Below are positions 9,237 through 16,661 of a stretch of DNA of 64,000 nucleotides, one piece after another (within the stretch, counting starts at the first letter, position 1; every line of letters begins with the position of its first letter). The position numbers and the translations under genes are program-made. The notes beneath the pieces were generated by a model. The model did no database searches. It was not told where the DNA came from and saw nothing but the letters and a program-made list of their open reading frames with translations. Source of the stretch: JAFGVL01 sp963662245 (GTDB lineage Bacteria > Bacteroidota > Bacteroidia > Bacteroidales > Paludibacteraceae); the NCBI GenBank assembly GCA_963662245.2, contig CAXXVQ010000008.1:529235-593234 (forward strand). Reading direction: 5' to 3'.

Positions 9237-9275
9237 ATCTTGTTTTGTAATCTTATGGGTTGTTTTTTGTATTCA

Positions 9276-10103
9276 TCAGAATTCATCATGAAATATTCTT
9301 AACCCTCTAGGAACATTCTCATTAATTAAACGAGAGCCAATGTAGCCATAGAAGCCTAAAATGATAATAATGAATAAGGTTTTAGGTATTAGAAATAAGT
9401 CAATTTTAAAAAATGATTCATCAAAATATAATCCAATTGGAGTTAAAATACACACCAACAACATTAAATATCCAGTCGTTTTTCTAAAAATTCTTTCTGG
9501 TAGTTTTCTTAGCCTACTTTTTAGCCCTTTTTCAATAAATGCAGGGTAGAGCTTATTGCTTTTCCTATTTATATTATTGCAAGATTTTATCGTACCAATT
9601 ATTTGCACTGAGTTTGAATTATTTGCATTATGATATAATTGAATTATTGCCCCTTGCTTATAATCGATATAGTCAAAGTCTAATTTGTATTTGTGATCGT
9701 CAATTTTTATAAGATTGAAGTTATTTGCTTCTTTTTTTGAGAAAATGATTTCAGCATCTAGAAATTTATAATCAGTGTCTATATTAATTATTACAGGATC
9801 TGATGGAGCAATGTCGTTATTGTGGATTGTCTCTTTTCCTGCGTTCCAGAATGCAAGTTTTGTAATTGTTAATGTTTCTACTTCTTTTCCCTGATATAAT
9901 ATATTGACACTATTAATTTTGTTAATATTTTCTTTGACAAGATTTATAGATCTAGTTATGTATATTGGTTTTTTTTCCTTTTTACCTTTTTTATAATGGT
10001 ATATTGCGATTATTATAGCCAATGTTGCTATTATAAATGTTGTAACATTAAAATAAGTATTTCCATCGAAAAATGTTTGGATGTTATGCAAAATGTCGCT
10101 CAT
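9276..10103 (-). CDS. unknown membrane protein embedded in the his operon
   Basis: A 275-residue protein with one N-terminal membrane helix (about residues 21-37, FIIATLAIIIAIYHY), a soluble central domain of about 170 residues rich in Asn, Ile and Lys, and two C-terminal helices (about 210-227 and 237-256). I do not recognise the family. Its ATG lies 2 nt after the hisC stop and hisB follows after 39 bp, so it should be cotranscribed with the his genes. It is visibly more AT-rich than hisC and hisB, which suggests later insertion. A histidine-related job cannot be inferred from sequence. Confidence 0.7.
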   Translation of the reverse strand: MSDILHNIQTFFDGNTYFNVTTFIIATLAIIIAIYHYKKGKKEKKPIYITRSINLVKENINKINSVNILYQGKEVETLTITKLAFWNAGKETIHNNDIAPSDPVIINIDTDYKFLDAEIIFSKKEANNFNLIKIDDHKYKLDFDYIDYKQGAIIQLYHNANNSNSVQIIGTIKSCNNINRKSNKLYPAFIEKGLKSRLRKLPERIFRKTTGYLMLLVCILTPIGLYFDESFFKIDLFLIPKTLFIIIILGFYGYIGSRLINENVPRGLRIFHDEF

Positions 10104-10105
10104 AT

Positions 10106-11140
10106 TTAGATATTTATAGTTTTTAGAGTTTGCATCAAAACCTCATTCTCCTCTTTAGTTCCAACAGTAATACGCAAGCAGCCTAAGCAAAGAGAAACCG
10201 TGTTGCGGTTGCGCACTATAATGCCTTTGTCTACTAGGTATTTGTACACAGCGTTTGCATCCGGCACTTTTACTAATATAAAATTAGAGTCAGTTGGATG
10301 AATTTCTTCTACAAATGGCAGGGCTTTTAATTCCTGAGTAAGGAGGTTGCGTTGTTCTAACAGCATTTTTACCCATTCATTTTTGCGTTCCACTTGGTCG
10401 AGGTGTTCGCTTACAAAATCCTGCGTTAGCTTATTTATGTTGTAAGGATATTTTACCTTGTTGAAATAGCTGATAATTTCCGGTGAAGCAAATGCCATCC
10501 CGCAGCGCACAGAAGCCAAGCCCCAAGCTTTAGAGAAGGTTTGCAGCACGATGATATTCGGGTATTTATCCAAATCTGCTAACCACGAAGCTTCTGAAGA
10601 GAAATCTACATAGGCCTCGTCAATTACCACAATGCCTTTGAAGCCATTCACCACTTTTAGCATTTCTTGGCGGTTAAGCAAGTTGCCCGTTGGGTTGTTT
10701 GGCGAGCAAAGGAAAACGATTTTTGTGTGCTCGTCGATAATCTTTAGTACGCGGTCGCCATCAAGAGTGAAGTCGCTATTTAGCAGCACTTTGCGGTATT
10801 CTACATTGTTGACATCGGCACATACTTGGTACATGCCGTAAGAAGGATCGATAGCTACTACATTGTCGTGTTGAGGCTCACAGAATATACGAAATGCTAG
10901 GTCGATAGGTTCATCGCTACCATTACCTAGCATGATTTGTTCTGCTTTAATATTTTTCAGTTTCGCAATCTTCTCCTTTAGTTCCCATTGCATCGGGTCT
11001 GGATAGCGATTGTAGGGTGCATTCATAGGGTTCTCGTTTGCATCGAGATACACAGATGCTTCGCCTTTGAATTCATCGCGTGCGCATGAATAAGGTTTTA
11101 AGGCGAAAATATTTGGGCGAACTAATTTAGATAAGTCCAT
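10106..11140 (-). CDS. hisC: histidinol-phosphate aminotransferase
   Basis: A 344-residue class I/II PLP aminotransferase converting imidazole-acetol phosphate and glutamate to histidinol phosphate. The start DLSKLVRPNIFALKPYSCAR, the cofactor-binding block FLCSPNNPTGN and the PLP lysine in TFSKAWGLASVRCG are visible. Placement between hisD and hisB in an attenuated his operon supports HisC over other aminotransferases. Confidence 0.95.
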   Translation of the reverse strand: MDLSKLVRPNIFALKPYSCARDEFKGEASVYLDANENPMNAPYNRYPDPMQWELKEKIAKLKNIKAEQIMLGNGSDEPIDLAFRIFCEPQHDNVVAIDPSYGMYQVCADVNNVEYRKVLLNSDFTLDGDRVLKIIDEHTKIVFLCSPNNPTGNLLNRQEMLKVVNGFKGIVVIDEAYVDFSSEASWLADLDKYPNIIVLQTFSKAWGLASVRCGMAFASPEIISYFNKVKYPYNINKLTQDFVSEHLDQVERKNEWVKMLLEQRNLLTQELKALPFVEEIHPTDSNFILVKVPDANAVYKYLVDKGIIVRNRNTVSLCLGCLRITVGTKEENEVLMQTLKTINI

Positions 11141-11154
11141 AGTTGTATTGTATT

Positions 11155-11255
11155 ACCCCCAACCCCCTAAAGGGGGCTTTGGTGTTGTGCAAACCTTTTG
11201 TGGTTTTCAATATTGTTAGTGTATTCCCAAGTCCCCTTTAGGGGATTTAGGGGTG
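11155..11255. repeat. paired inverted CCCCTAAAGGGG units between hisC and hisD
   Basis: A unit around CCCCCTAAAGGGGG (11155-11182) and an inverted copy around CCCCTTTAGGGG (11225-11255) are separated by about 45 bp. Together they can form one long hairpin in the his mRNA. The same paired arrangement recurs at 42712-42847 and 48418-48482. Confidence 0.7.
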
Positions 11256-11259
11256 TTTT

Positions 11260-12537
11260 TTATTTCTTCATTCTTAGCGTCACCGCATTCTTGTGTGCAA
11301 AAAGCAATTCGTTTTCTGCCATTAACTCAATTGAAGGTCCTATTTTTTCTAAACCTTCAGGCGTAATTTCTTGGAAGGTGATTTTTTTGCAGAAACTGTC
11401 CAGATTTACACCGCTGTATGCTTTAGCGTAACCATTGGTTGGTAAAGTATGGTTTGTTCCTGATGCGTAATCACCGGCACTTTCCGGAGTTAAGTGTCCC
11501 AAGAATATTGAACCTGCATTGGTAATCTGATTGGCAATCTCCATATAGTTTTCAGTAGAGATAATCAGGTGTTCCGGTGCATATTCATTGGTGATATCAA
11601 TCACTTCCTGTAAATCTTTCACCACGATTATTTTGCTGTGTTCAAGGGCTTGTTTGGCAAGATCAACGCGTGGAAGTTTTTCCACTTGTTGGTAAACCTC
11701 AATCATTACCTGATCAGCTAGTTTCTCGCTAGTGGTGATTAGTATTGCCTGACTGTCCACACCATGTTCTGCTTGCGAAAGCATATCCGCTGCTACAAAA
11801 GCAGGGTTTGCTGTTTCATCAGCAAGTACTTCTACTTCCGATGGGCCAGCAGGCATGTCGATAGCCACTTCTTTTAATGAAACTACCTGTTTTGCTGCGG
11901 TCACATACTGATTGCCGGGTCCGAAAATCTTGTACACTTTCGGTACGCTTTCTGTTCCGTATGCCATTGCGCCAATAGCTTGTACGCCACCAGCTTTAAA
12001 GATTTTGCTTACACCCGCCACTTTTGCAGCGAACAGCACAGCAGGGTGAATGTTCCCTTCCTTGTTAGGAGGGGAGCAAAGCACAATCTCTTTGCAACCT
12101 GCAATTTGAGCCGGAATAGCCAACATAAGCACAGTTGAGAATAAAGGAGCTGTTCCACCTGGAATGTATAAGCCAACTTTGTCAATAGCCACAGCCTTTT
12201 GCCAACAAGTAACGCCAGGCATGGTCTCTATTTTGGGCAAGTCGTGTTTTTGTGCTGCATGGAATTTTTCGATGTTTCCTTTTGCTAACACGATTGCAGC
12301 TTTCAGGTCTTCAGAAACTAGTTTTTCGGCAGCTGTCATTTCGGCTTCAGTAACTTGAAGACTGCTTAGCTCAACTTTGTCAAATTTTAGCTCGTATTCC
12401 TTTACGGCTTCATCACCACGACTGCGCACATCATTCAACACAACTTTGACAGTTTCCATAAGGCTACTGTTATCGTGTGCCGGACGAGCAAGAATATTTG
12501 CCCAGTCTGATGTGGCAGGATATTTTATAAGTTTCAT
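11260..12537 (-). CDS. hisD: histidinol dehydrogenase
   Basis: A 425-residue NAD- and zinc-dependent enzyme that oxidises histidinol to histidine, the last two steps of the pathway. Motifs include the glycine-rich YIPGGTAPLFSTVLM, IFGPGNQYVTAAK, DMPAGPSEVEVLAD, EHLIIST and the metal-ligand stretch SGTNHTLPTNG. Length is normal. It follows hisG after a 94-bp gap filled by an AT-rich hairpin repeat of ttagcaaatt words. Confidence 0.96.
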   Translation of the reverse strand: MKLIKYPATSDWANILARPAHDNSSLMETVKVVLNDVRSRGDEAVKEYELKFDKVELSSLQVTEAEMTAAEKLVSEDLKAAIVLAKGNIEKFHAAQKHDLPKIETMPGVTCWQKAVAIDKVGLYIPGGTAPLFSTVLMLAIPAQIAGCKEIVLCSPPNKEGNIHPAVLFAAKVAGVSKIFKAGGVQAIGAMAYGTESVPKVYKIFGPGNQYVTAAKQVVSLKEVAIDMPAGPSEVEVLADETANPAFVAADMLSQAEHGVDSQAILITTSEKLADQVMIEVYQQVEKLPRVDLAKQALEHSKIIVVKDLQEVIDITNEYAPEHLIISTENYMEIANQITNAGSIFLGHLTPESAGDYASGTNHTLPTNGYAKAYSGVNLDSFCKKITFQEITPEGLEKIGPSIELMAENELLFAHKNAVTLRMKK

Positions 12538-12631
12538 ATCTTTTAATTAGCAAATTAGCATATTGGGTAATTAGCAAATTATGATTAACAATTTTTATTT
12601 GCTAATCTGCTAATTCTCAAATTTGCTCATT

Positions 12632-13483
12632 TTATAGAATCATTTTTTCAATAGGAACAACTAAAATACCTTCAGCACCTAAAGCTTTTAGTTTGCTGAT
12701 AATATCCCAGAAATCTTTTTCTTTGATAACTGATTGCAAAGAGCTCCAACCTTCTTCTACAAGAGGAGTCACTGTTGGTGCTTTCATGCCCGGAAGCAAT
12801 GCGCAAACATCAGCAATTTTAGCGTTAGGGATATTTAGTACGATATATTTTTTCCCTTCAGCATTTTTGTACGAGTCAAAGCGGAAAAGCATTTCGTCAA
12901 GGATTGCTTTTTTCTCGGTAGAAAGATTTTTGTTGGCAATCATTAAAGCTTCTGACTTCATTACCACTTCCACTTCTTTCAAGTTGTTGCTGATAAGTGT
13001 ACCACCAGAACTAACGATATCAAAAATACAGTCAGCTAAACCAATACCCGGAGCAATTTCTACAGAACCGGTTATTTCATGGATTTCTGCACTAACATTG
13101 CTCCTTTCTAAGAATCGGCTAAGGATTTTTGGGTAAGAAGTAGCAATTTTTTTGCCTTCAAACCAGTTAACGCCAGTGTAATCTTCAGCTTTAGGAATGG
13201 CTAAAGAAAGACGGCATTTACTAAAATCAAGACGCTTTACAATCGCTGCGTCCTCAGCTTTTTCTTCATATTCGTTTTCTCCCACAACACCAACATCTGC
13301 AATTCCACTAGCAACAGCTTGAGGAATATCGTCGTCGCGTAAGTAAAGAACCTCAACAGGGAAATTCTTTGATGGGATTAATAATGTTCTTTTTCCTGAT
13401 TCAATTTTAATGCTTGATTCTGCAAACATTGTCATTGTTTCTTCGTGTAGTCGGCCTTTAGCCTGTACTGCAATTCTTAGCAT
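12632..13483 (-). CDS. hisG: ATP phosphoribosyltransferase, long form
   Basis: A 283-residue HisG catalysing the committed step, ATP plus PRPP to phosphoribosyl-ATP. The length and the C-terminal ACT-like domain (about residues 210-283, containing APTVTPL) mark the long, hexameric form that is feedback-inhibited by histidine and needs no HisZ. DVGVVGENEYEE and the PRPP-loop region ISSGGTLISNNL-like stretch near residues 150-165 are visible. It starts 8 bp after the hotdog-protein gene, so the two are cotranscribed behind the attenuator. Confidence 0.95.
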   Translation of the reverse strand: MLRIAVQAKGRLHEETMTMFAESSIKIESGKRTLLIPSKNFPVEVLYLRDDDIPQAVASGIADVGVVGENEYEEKAEDAAIVKRLDFSKCRLSLAIPKAEDYTGVNWFEGKKIATSYPKILSRFLERSNVSAEIHEITGSVEIAPGIGLADCIFDIVSSGGTLISNNLKEVEVVMKSEALMIANKNLSTEKKAILDEMLFRFDSYKNAEGKKYIVLNIPNAKIADVCALLPGMKAPTVTPLVEEGWSSLQSVIKEKDFWDIISKLKALGAEGILVVPIEKMIL

Positions 13484-13491
13484 AGTAGTTT

Positions 13492-13989
13492 TTAATATGG
13501 TGAATTAAAAATTGAATAATCTTCTTCTATATCAGGATCTTTATACCTGAATTTCTCTTTTGCCACATCGCGTGGGAATGTAATATAGCTGATGTCAGCT
13601 TTTGCACAAAGTTCATTGTTTACATTGTGTATTTCAACTTCCACATGGGCAATATTGTGCGACACCTCTTTTAATTTAGCGCGAATGGAAATTGTGCCTT
13701 GATTTATGTGGACGACTTTAACAAATTTTGCTTCTAGCTTATAGGTTACAGCACTTGTTTTTAGTTTGTCAATTACAGCCCAAGCTCCTGTTTCGTCCAT
13801 CAATGCACACTGTATGCCCCCATGCAGTGTATTTAACCAACTTTGAAAATCTTCTTTCGGATGCCAAACGCAAAGTATGTATTCGCCATCTTCATAAAAT
13901 TCTAAATGCAATCCGTGAGGATTATGTGGAGAACTTCCGAAACAACGATTTGTTTCGTCATCATTCCACGGGTTAATTATTTTTCTCAT
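13492..13989 (-). CDS. PaaI-type hotdog thioesterase, first gene of the his operon
   Basis: A 165-residue single-hotdog-fold protein with the PaaI/4HBT signature LHGGIQCALMDETGAWAV (HGG turn and acidic Asp on the long helix). The family hydrolyses acyl-CoA thioesters; the substrate is not evident. I start at the ATG at 13989, preceded by AAGGAG, an unusually purine-rich ribosome site for this phylum; an upstream extension reads through the terminator hairpin. It is the first structural gene after the his attenuator and lies 8 bp before hisG, so it should respond to histidine supply although no known histidine step needs a thioesterase. Confidence 0.82.
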   Translation of the reverse strand: MRKIINPWNDDETNRCFGSSPHNPHGLHLEFYEDGEYILCVWHPKEDFQSWLNTLHGGIQCALMDETGAWAVIDKLKTSAVTYKLEAKFVKVVHINQGTISIRAKLKEVSHNIAHVEVEIHNVNNELCAKADISYITFPRDVAKEKFRYKDPDIEEDYSIFNSPY

Positions 13990-14020
13990 AAGCTCCTTGT
14001 TTTTATGGTGTCTAGAGAAC

Positions 14021-14087
14021 AAAAAAAGCTCACCGGATACGGCAAGCTCTTACTATCTTGTAAACAAATCAATATTGGCTCACCGGC
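14021..14087 (-). promoter_or_regulatory. histidine operon attenuator (antiterminator/terminator)
   Basis: Three segments, read leftward. A: CCGGTGAGC (within 14077-14087), immediately after the leader stop codon. B: AGCTTGCCG (14040-14048). C: CGGTGAGCT (14027-14035), followed by a run of seven T. A and C share the core CGGTGAGC, so B can pair with either (two G-U pairs in each case). B:C with a four-base loop plus the U-run is a terminator; A:B is the antiterminator. A ribosome that finishes the leader peptide covers A and allows B:C; a ribosome stalled at the His codons leaves A free. This is the classical his attenuation logic, seen here directly in sequence; its operation is inferred. 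Confidence 0.85.
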
Positions 14088-14138
14088 TTATCCCAGAAAG
14101 AAATGATGGTGAGCAGTATGGATATTGTTTGTTTTCAT
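14088..14138 (-). CDS. his operon leader peptide
   Basis: ATG at 14138 to TAA at 14088-14090 encodes MKTNNIHTAHHHFFLG, 16 residues with four His, three of them consecutive and five to seven codons before the stop. It begins about 20 bp after the -7 box of the his promoter and its stop abuts antiterminator segment A. Too short for ordinary gene calling. It acts by translation, as a sensor of charged tRNA-His, not as a product. Confidence 0.85.
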   Translation of the reverse strand: MKTNNIHTAHHHFFLG

Positions 14139-14156
14139 TTTTAATGTTTTGTGCTA

Positions 14157-14187
14157 CAAAGCTAAAAGAAAAAATCTATTTTGTCAA
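14157..14187 (-). promoter_or_regulatory. his operon promoter
   Basis: Minus-strand TTG (14185-14187), 20-bp spacer, TAGCTTTG (14157-14164): a good match to the Bacteroidota primary-sigma promoter. Transcription would start near 14150, about 12 nt before the leader ATG. Confidence 0.65.
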
Positions 14188-14218
14188 TAGGTACTAAATG
14201 AAAAGTCTATAAAAAAGA

Positions 14219-14243
14219 AAAGTCTACCAATGAGGTAGACTTT
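14219..14243 (-). terminator. terminator after small lipoprotein gene
   Basis: Ten-base arms AAAGTCTACC and GGTAGACTTT around the loop AATGA; in the leftward direction a T-rich run follows. It separates the lipoprotein gene from the his promoter. Confidence 0.8.
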
Positions 14244-14264
14244 CAATTTCTTTTTTGCGGCTAA

Positions 14265-14450
14265 TTACTCAGCAACTGCAACAGCAGCAGTGTCAGCAAC
14301 TGTAGTATCAACAACAGCTACAGTGTCAACAGCAACAACAGCAGTATCAACAGCCATAGAATCTACAGCAGGAGCTTCTTCAGCTTTTTTACCACAAGAA
14401 GCAAGAGCGATAGTAGTAGCAACAGCAGCAAATAAAATTACTTTTTTCAT
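14265..14450 (-). CDS. small Ala/Val/Thr/Asp-rich lipoprotein
   Basis: A 61-residue protein starting MKKVILFAAVATTIALASCG at the ATG at 14450; the lipobox ALASC gives Cys19 as the lipid site. The mature part is a low-complexity series built from VDT, VVDT and ADTAAV words with a net negative charge and no predicted fold. The start nine codons upstream lies before the MKK signal and is rejected. Small acidic lipoproteins like this are common in the phylum; function unknown. Confidence 0.7.
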   Translation of the reverse strand: MKKVILFAAVATTIALASCGKKAEEAPAVDSMAVDTAVVAVDTVAVVDTTVADTAAVAVAE

Positions 14451-14698
14451 TTTTTTTCTTTTTAAAAGATTAAACATTAATGTTTTTGTGTTGAATCAAA
14501 TTCGAGTACAAATGTACAAGCTATTTTTTAATAAAAAAGGGAATTGTTATTTTTTTTTATTAGGGATGTAATTTTTTTAAAAGAAATGAGTCTTCATTAA
14601 GAAGTGTGATATTTTCGTCAATTAAACTGTTGGAGAATAGTTTGTTAAATGTTTGGTATATTTTACGGTTTATTAATATAATATCATTTAAGGAATAG

Positions 14699-15490
14699 TT
14701 ATAAACCTTGTTTTTTTGCCTCATTCCATATCTTATCCATTTCTTCTAAACTCATCTCTTTTAGGGGTTTTCCAATCTTTTTACTTCCTTCTTCAACATA
14801 GTTGAAACGGCGGATGAATTTTTGATTGGTTTTTTCGAGTGCGTTTTCAGGGTCGATTCCATATAAGCGACTAGCGTTAATTATACTGAATAGGAAGTCT
14901 CCAAACTCTTCTTCCATTTTTTCAGTGTCATTAGCTGCTATTTCAACTTTTAATTCATTCAGTTCCTCATTTACCTTGTCCCAAACCTGTTCTTTGTTTT
15001 CCCAATCAAAACCAACATTGCGGGCTTTGTCTTGAATTCTATAGGATTTTATTAAAGCTGGAAGTCCATTTGGTACGCCGGAAAGTACGGTTTTGTTACC
15101 TCCTTTTTCTTTTTGTTTAAGTTCTTCCCAGTTCTTTTCTACATCAGAAGCGTTATTTGCTTCAGTGTCTGCAAAAATGTGTGGATGTCTGTAAATAAGT
15201 TTTTGACAGAGTGTGTCGCAAACATCTTTTATTGTAAAGTCATTGGTTTCACTTGCTATTTCAGCGTAGAAAACGATGTGTAGCAAAAGGTCACCAAGCT
15301 CTTTTTTTATGTCATGCATATTCTTTTGAATAATGGCATCGGCTAGTTCGTAAGTTTCTTCAATGGTAAGTGGGCGAATGCTATCAAAAGTTTGTACGCT
15401 GTCCCAAGGACATTTTGCGCGTAACTCAGTCATTATGTTTAGTAGTTGTTCAAAAGAAGCTAAGGTGTCTTTCATTTGGTTGTCATCCAT
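14699..15490 (-). CDS. mazG: nucleoside triphosphate pyrophosphohydrolase
   Basis: A 263-residue MazG with two tandem domains; it hydrolyses (d)NTPs to monophosphates and pyrophosphate in nucleotide-pool sanitation. The first domain has RAKCPWDSVQTFDSIRPL and the EExxE metal site in TIEETYELADAI; the second repeats it with VNEELNELKVEI and EEFGDFLFSIIN. A TAACTTTG -7 box lies at 15518-15525. It is divergent from the small membrane protein at 15576. Confidence 0.94.
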   Translation of the reverse strand: MDDNQMKDTLASFEQLLNIMTELRAKCPWDSVQTFDSIRPLTIEETYELADAIIQKNMHDIKKELGDLLLHIVFYAEIASETNDFTIKDVCDTLCQKLIYRHPHIFADTEANNASDVEKNWEELKQKEKGGNKTVLSGVPNGLPALIKSYRIQDKARNVGFDWENKEQVWDKVNEELNELKVEIAANDTEKMEEEFGDFLFSIINASRLYGIDPENALEKTNQKFIRRFNYVEEGSKKIGKPLKEMSLEEMDKIWNEAKKQGL

Positions 15491-15575
15491 AATTGGTCAT
15501 CTTATTATTTAAGCAAACAAAGTTATCTATTTACGACTGAAAACTTTATTTTTGTTATTAAATAAAGCTGAAATT

Positions 15576-15854
15576 ATGAAAAAGAAGTACAAAATGCTGA
15601 TTTGGTCAATCGTATTAGATGGGATTGGCTTGTTGTCGTATTGGGTTCCTGTTGTAGGAGAAGGAATTGATATGGTTTGGGCTCCCGCAGCAGGTTGGGT
15701 GTTTTACAAAATGTACGGAGGCAAAGTAGGAATAATTGGTGGTGTTGTTACTATGCTTGAAGAGGTTTTTCCATTCTCTGATATTCTTCCAACCTTTACA
15801 ATTGGCTGGTTGGTGAAAGAGTTTTATCTTGACAGAAAACACCTTAAAGAATAG
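15576..15854 (+). CDS. small integral membrane protein
   Basis: A 92-residue protein with about two to three membrane segments (LIWSIVLDGIGLLSYWVPVV near the N-terminus, then VGIIGGVVTMLEEVF and ILPTFTIGWLVKEF). I use the ATG at 15576, which gives a positive MKKKYK start before the first helix; a TATTTTTG -7 box at 15547-15554 fits it. Not recognised as a named family. Its 3' end overlaps the convergent patatin gene by 11 bp. Confidence 0.65.
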   Translation: MKKKYKMLIWSIVLDGIGLLSYWVPVVGEGIDMVWAPAAGWVFYKMYGGKVGIIGGVVTMLEEVFPFSDILPTFTIGWLVKEFYLDRKHLKE

Positions 15855-16655
15855 CTTGTTTTAGTTCTAAGATGTCGGGGTGTTCTTCTATGTATTTTAA
15901 AGTTGACTCGTATCCAATTTCATATATCTTATCATATTTCTCAAAATTGAATTCGTGAAATTTCTTGATTGCTGGCGGTTCAATAATGAAATCACAAAGC
16001 TCTCTTCCGGGAATGGAATTTCTGTGCTCAATACCCCTAATTGTAAGTGCCATCATTTCGTTGGTGTTCTTGATTACTTTTTTATAATAGTGTGGCAATA
16101 CATCTACTCCAATTAATTTTTCACATTTATCTCTAAGTGTTTGTGCGGGAAGATTATTGAATAATCCGCCATCAACATAAGTGTGGTTGTTAATTTCAAT
16201 GGACTCAAAAACAAATGGAATAGATGCTGATGCAACCACATAGTCATGAAGTTGATTCCCTGTGCTAATTATTTCCCAACTTGCTTTATTGATGTTTGAA
16301 ACGCAGACATAATAATCCCTTTGTAGTTCATCAAAGCTATTGTGCGGAACAAGTTCAGTTAGCAGTTTACGCAAGAGCTTGTGTGAGGAAAATCCAAGTT
16401 TATGAAAGCTAGGATTAATTAGTGCAGAGATCTTGTACATTTTTTCATCTCTTACTACTCTAAGCATTTCTTTTGGTAAAACACCATTAGCATAAAGAAC
16501 TCCAAAAATTGCTCCCATACTCGATCCGGAAACGATTTCAGGATAAATGTCATTTTCCAATAAGCTTGCAATACTCCAATATGAGCATAGCCTAATGCGC
16601 CACCACCACTTAGACAGATGCCACATTTAACTTTTTCTTTTGCCTCTCTAGTCAT
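15844..16655 (-). CDS. patatin-like phospholipase, apparent one-base frameshift
   Basis: Together the two frames give a patatin-family serine hydrolase of about 270 residues (bacterial RssA type, no signal peptide). The N-terminal frame (from 16655) carries the oxyanion loop GICLSGGGALGYAHIGVLQA; the other frame carries the nucleophile elbow VSGSSMGAIFG and the catalytic Asp in TYVDGGLFNNLP. The switch falls at 16563/16564, where one extra T (TTT instead of TT) would restore a continuous reading of VLQALLENDIYPEI. All catalytic residues are intact, so a sequencing indel is the likelier cause. It lies 6 bp after the amylase gene. Confidence 0.8.
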
Positions 16656-16661
16656 TTTGTA

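Noticed and set aside
13990..14022. N-terminal extension of the hotdog gene containing two His codons, as an alternative his leader
   Set aside because: It would be read through the terminator stem; the separate ATG-initiated peptide at 14138 has the run of His codons and correct placement.
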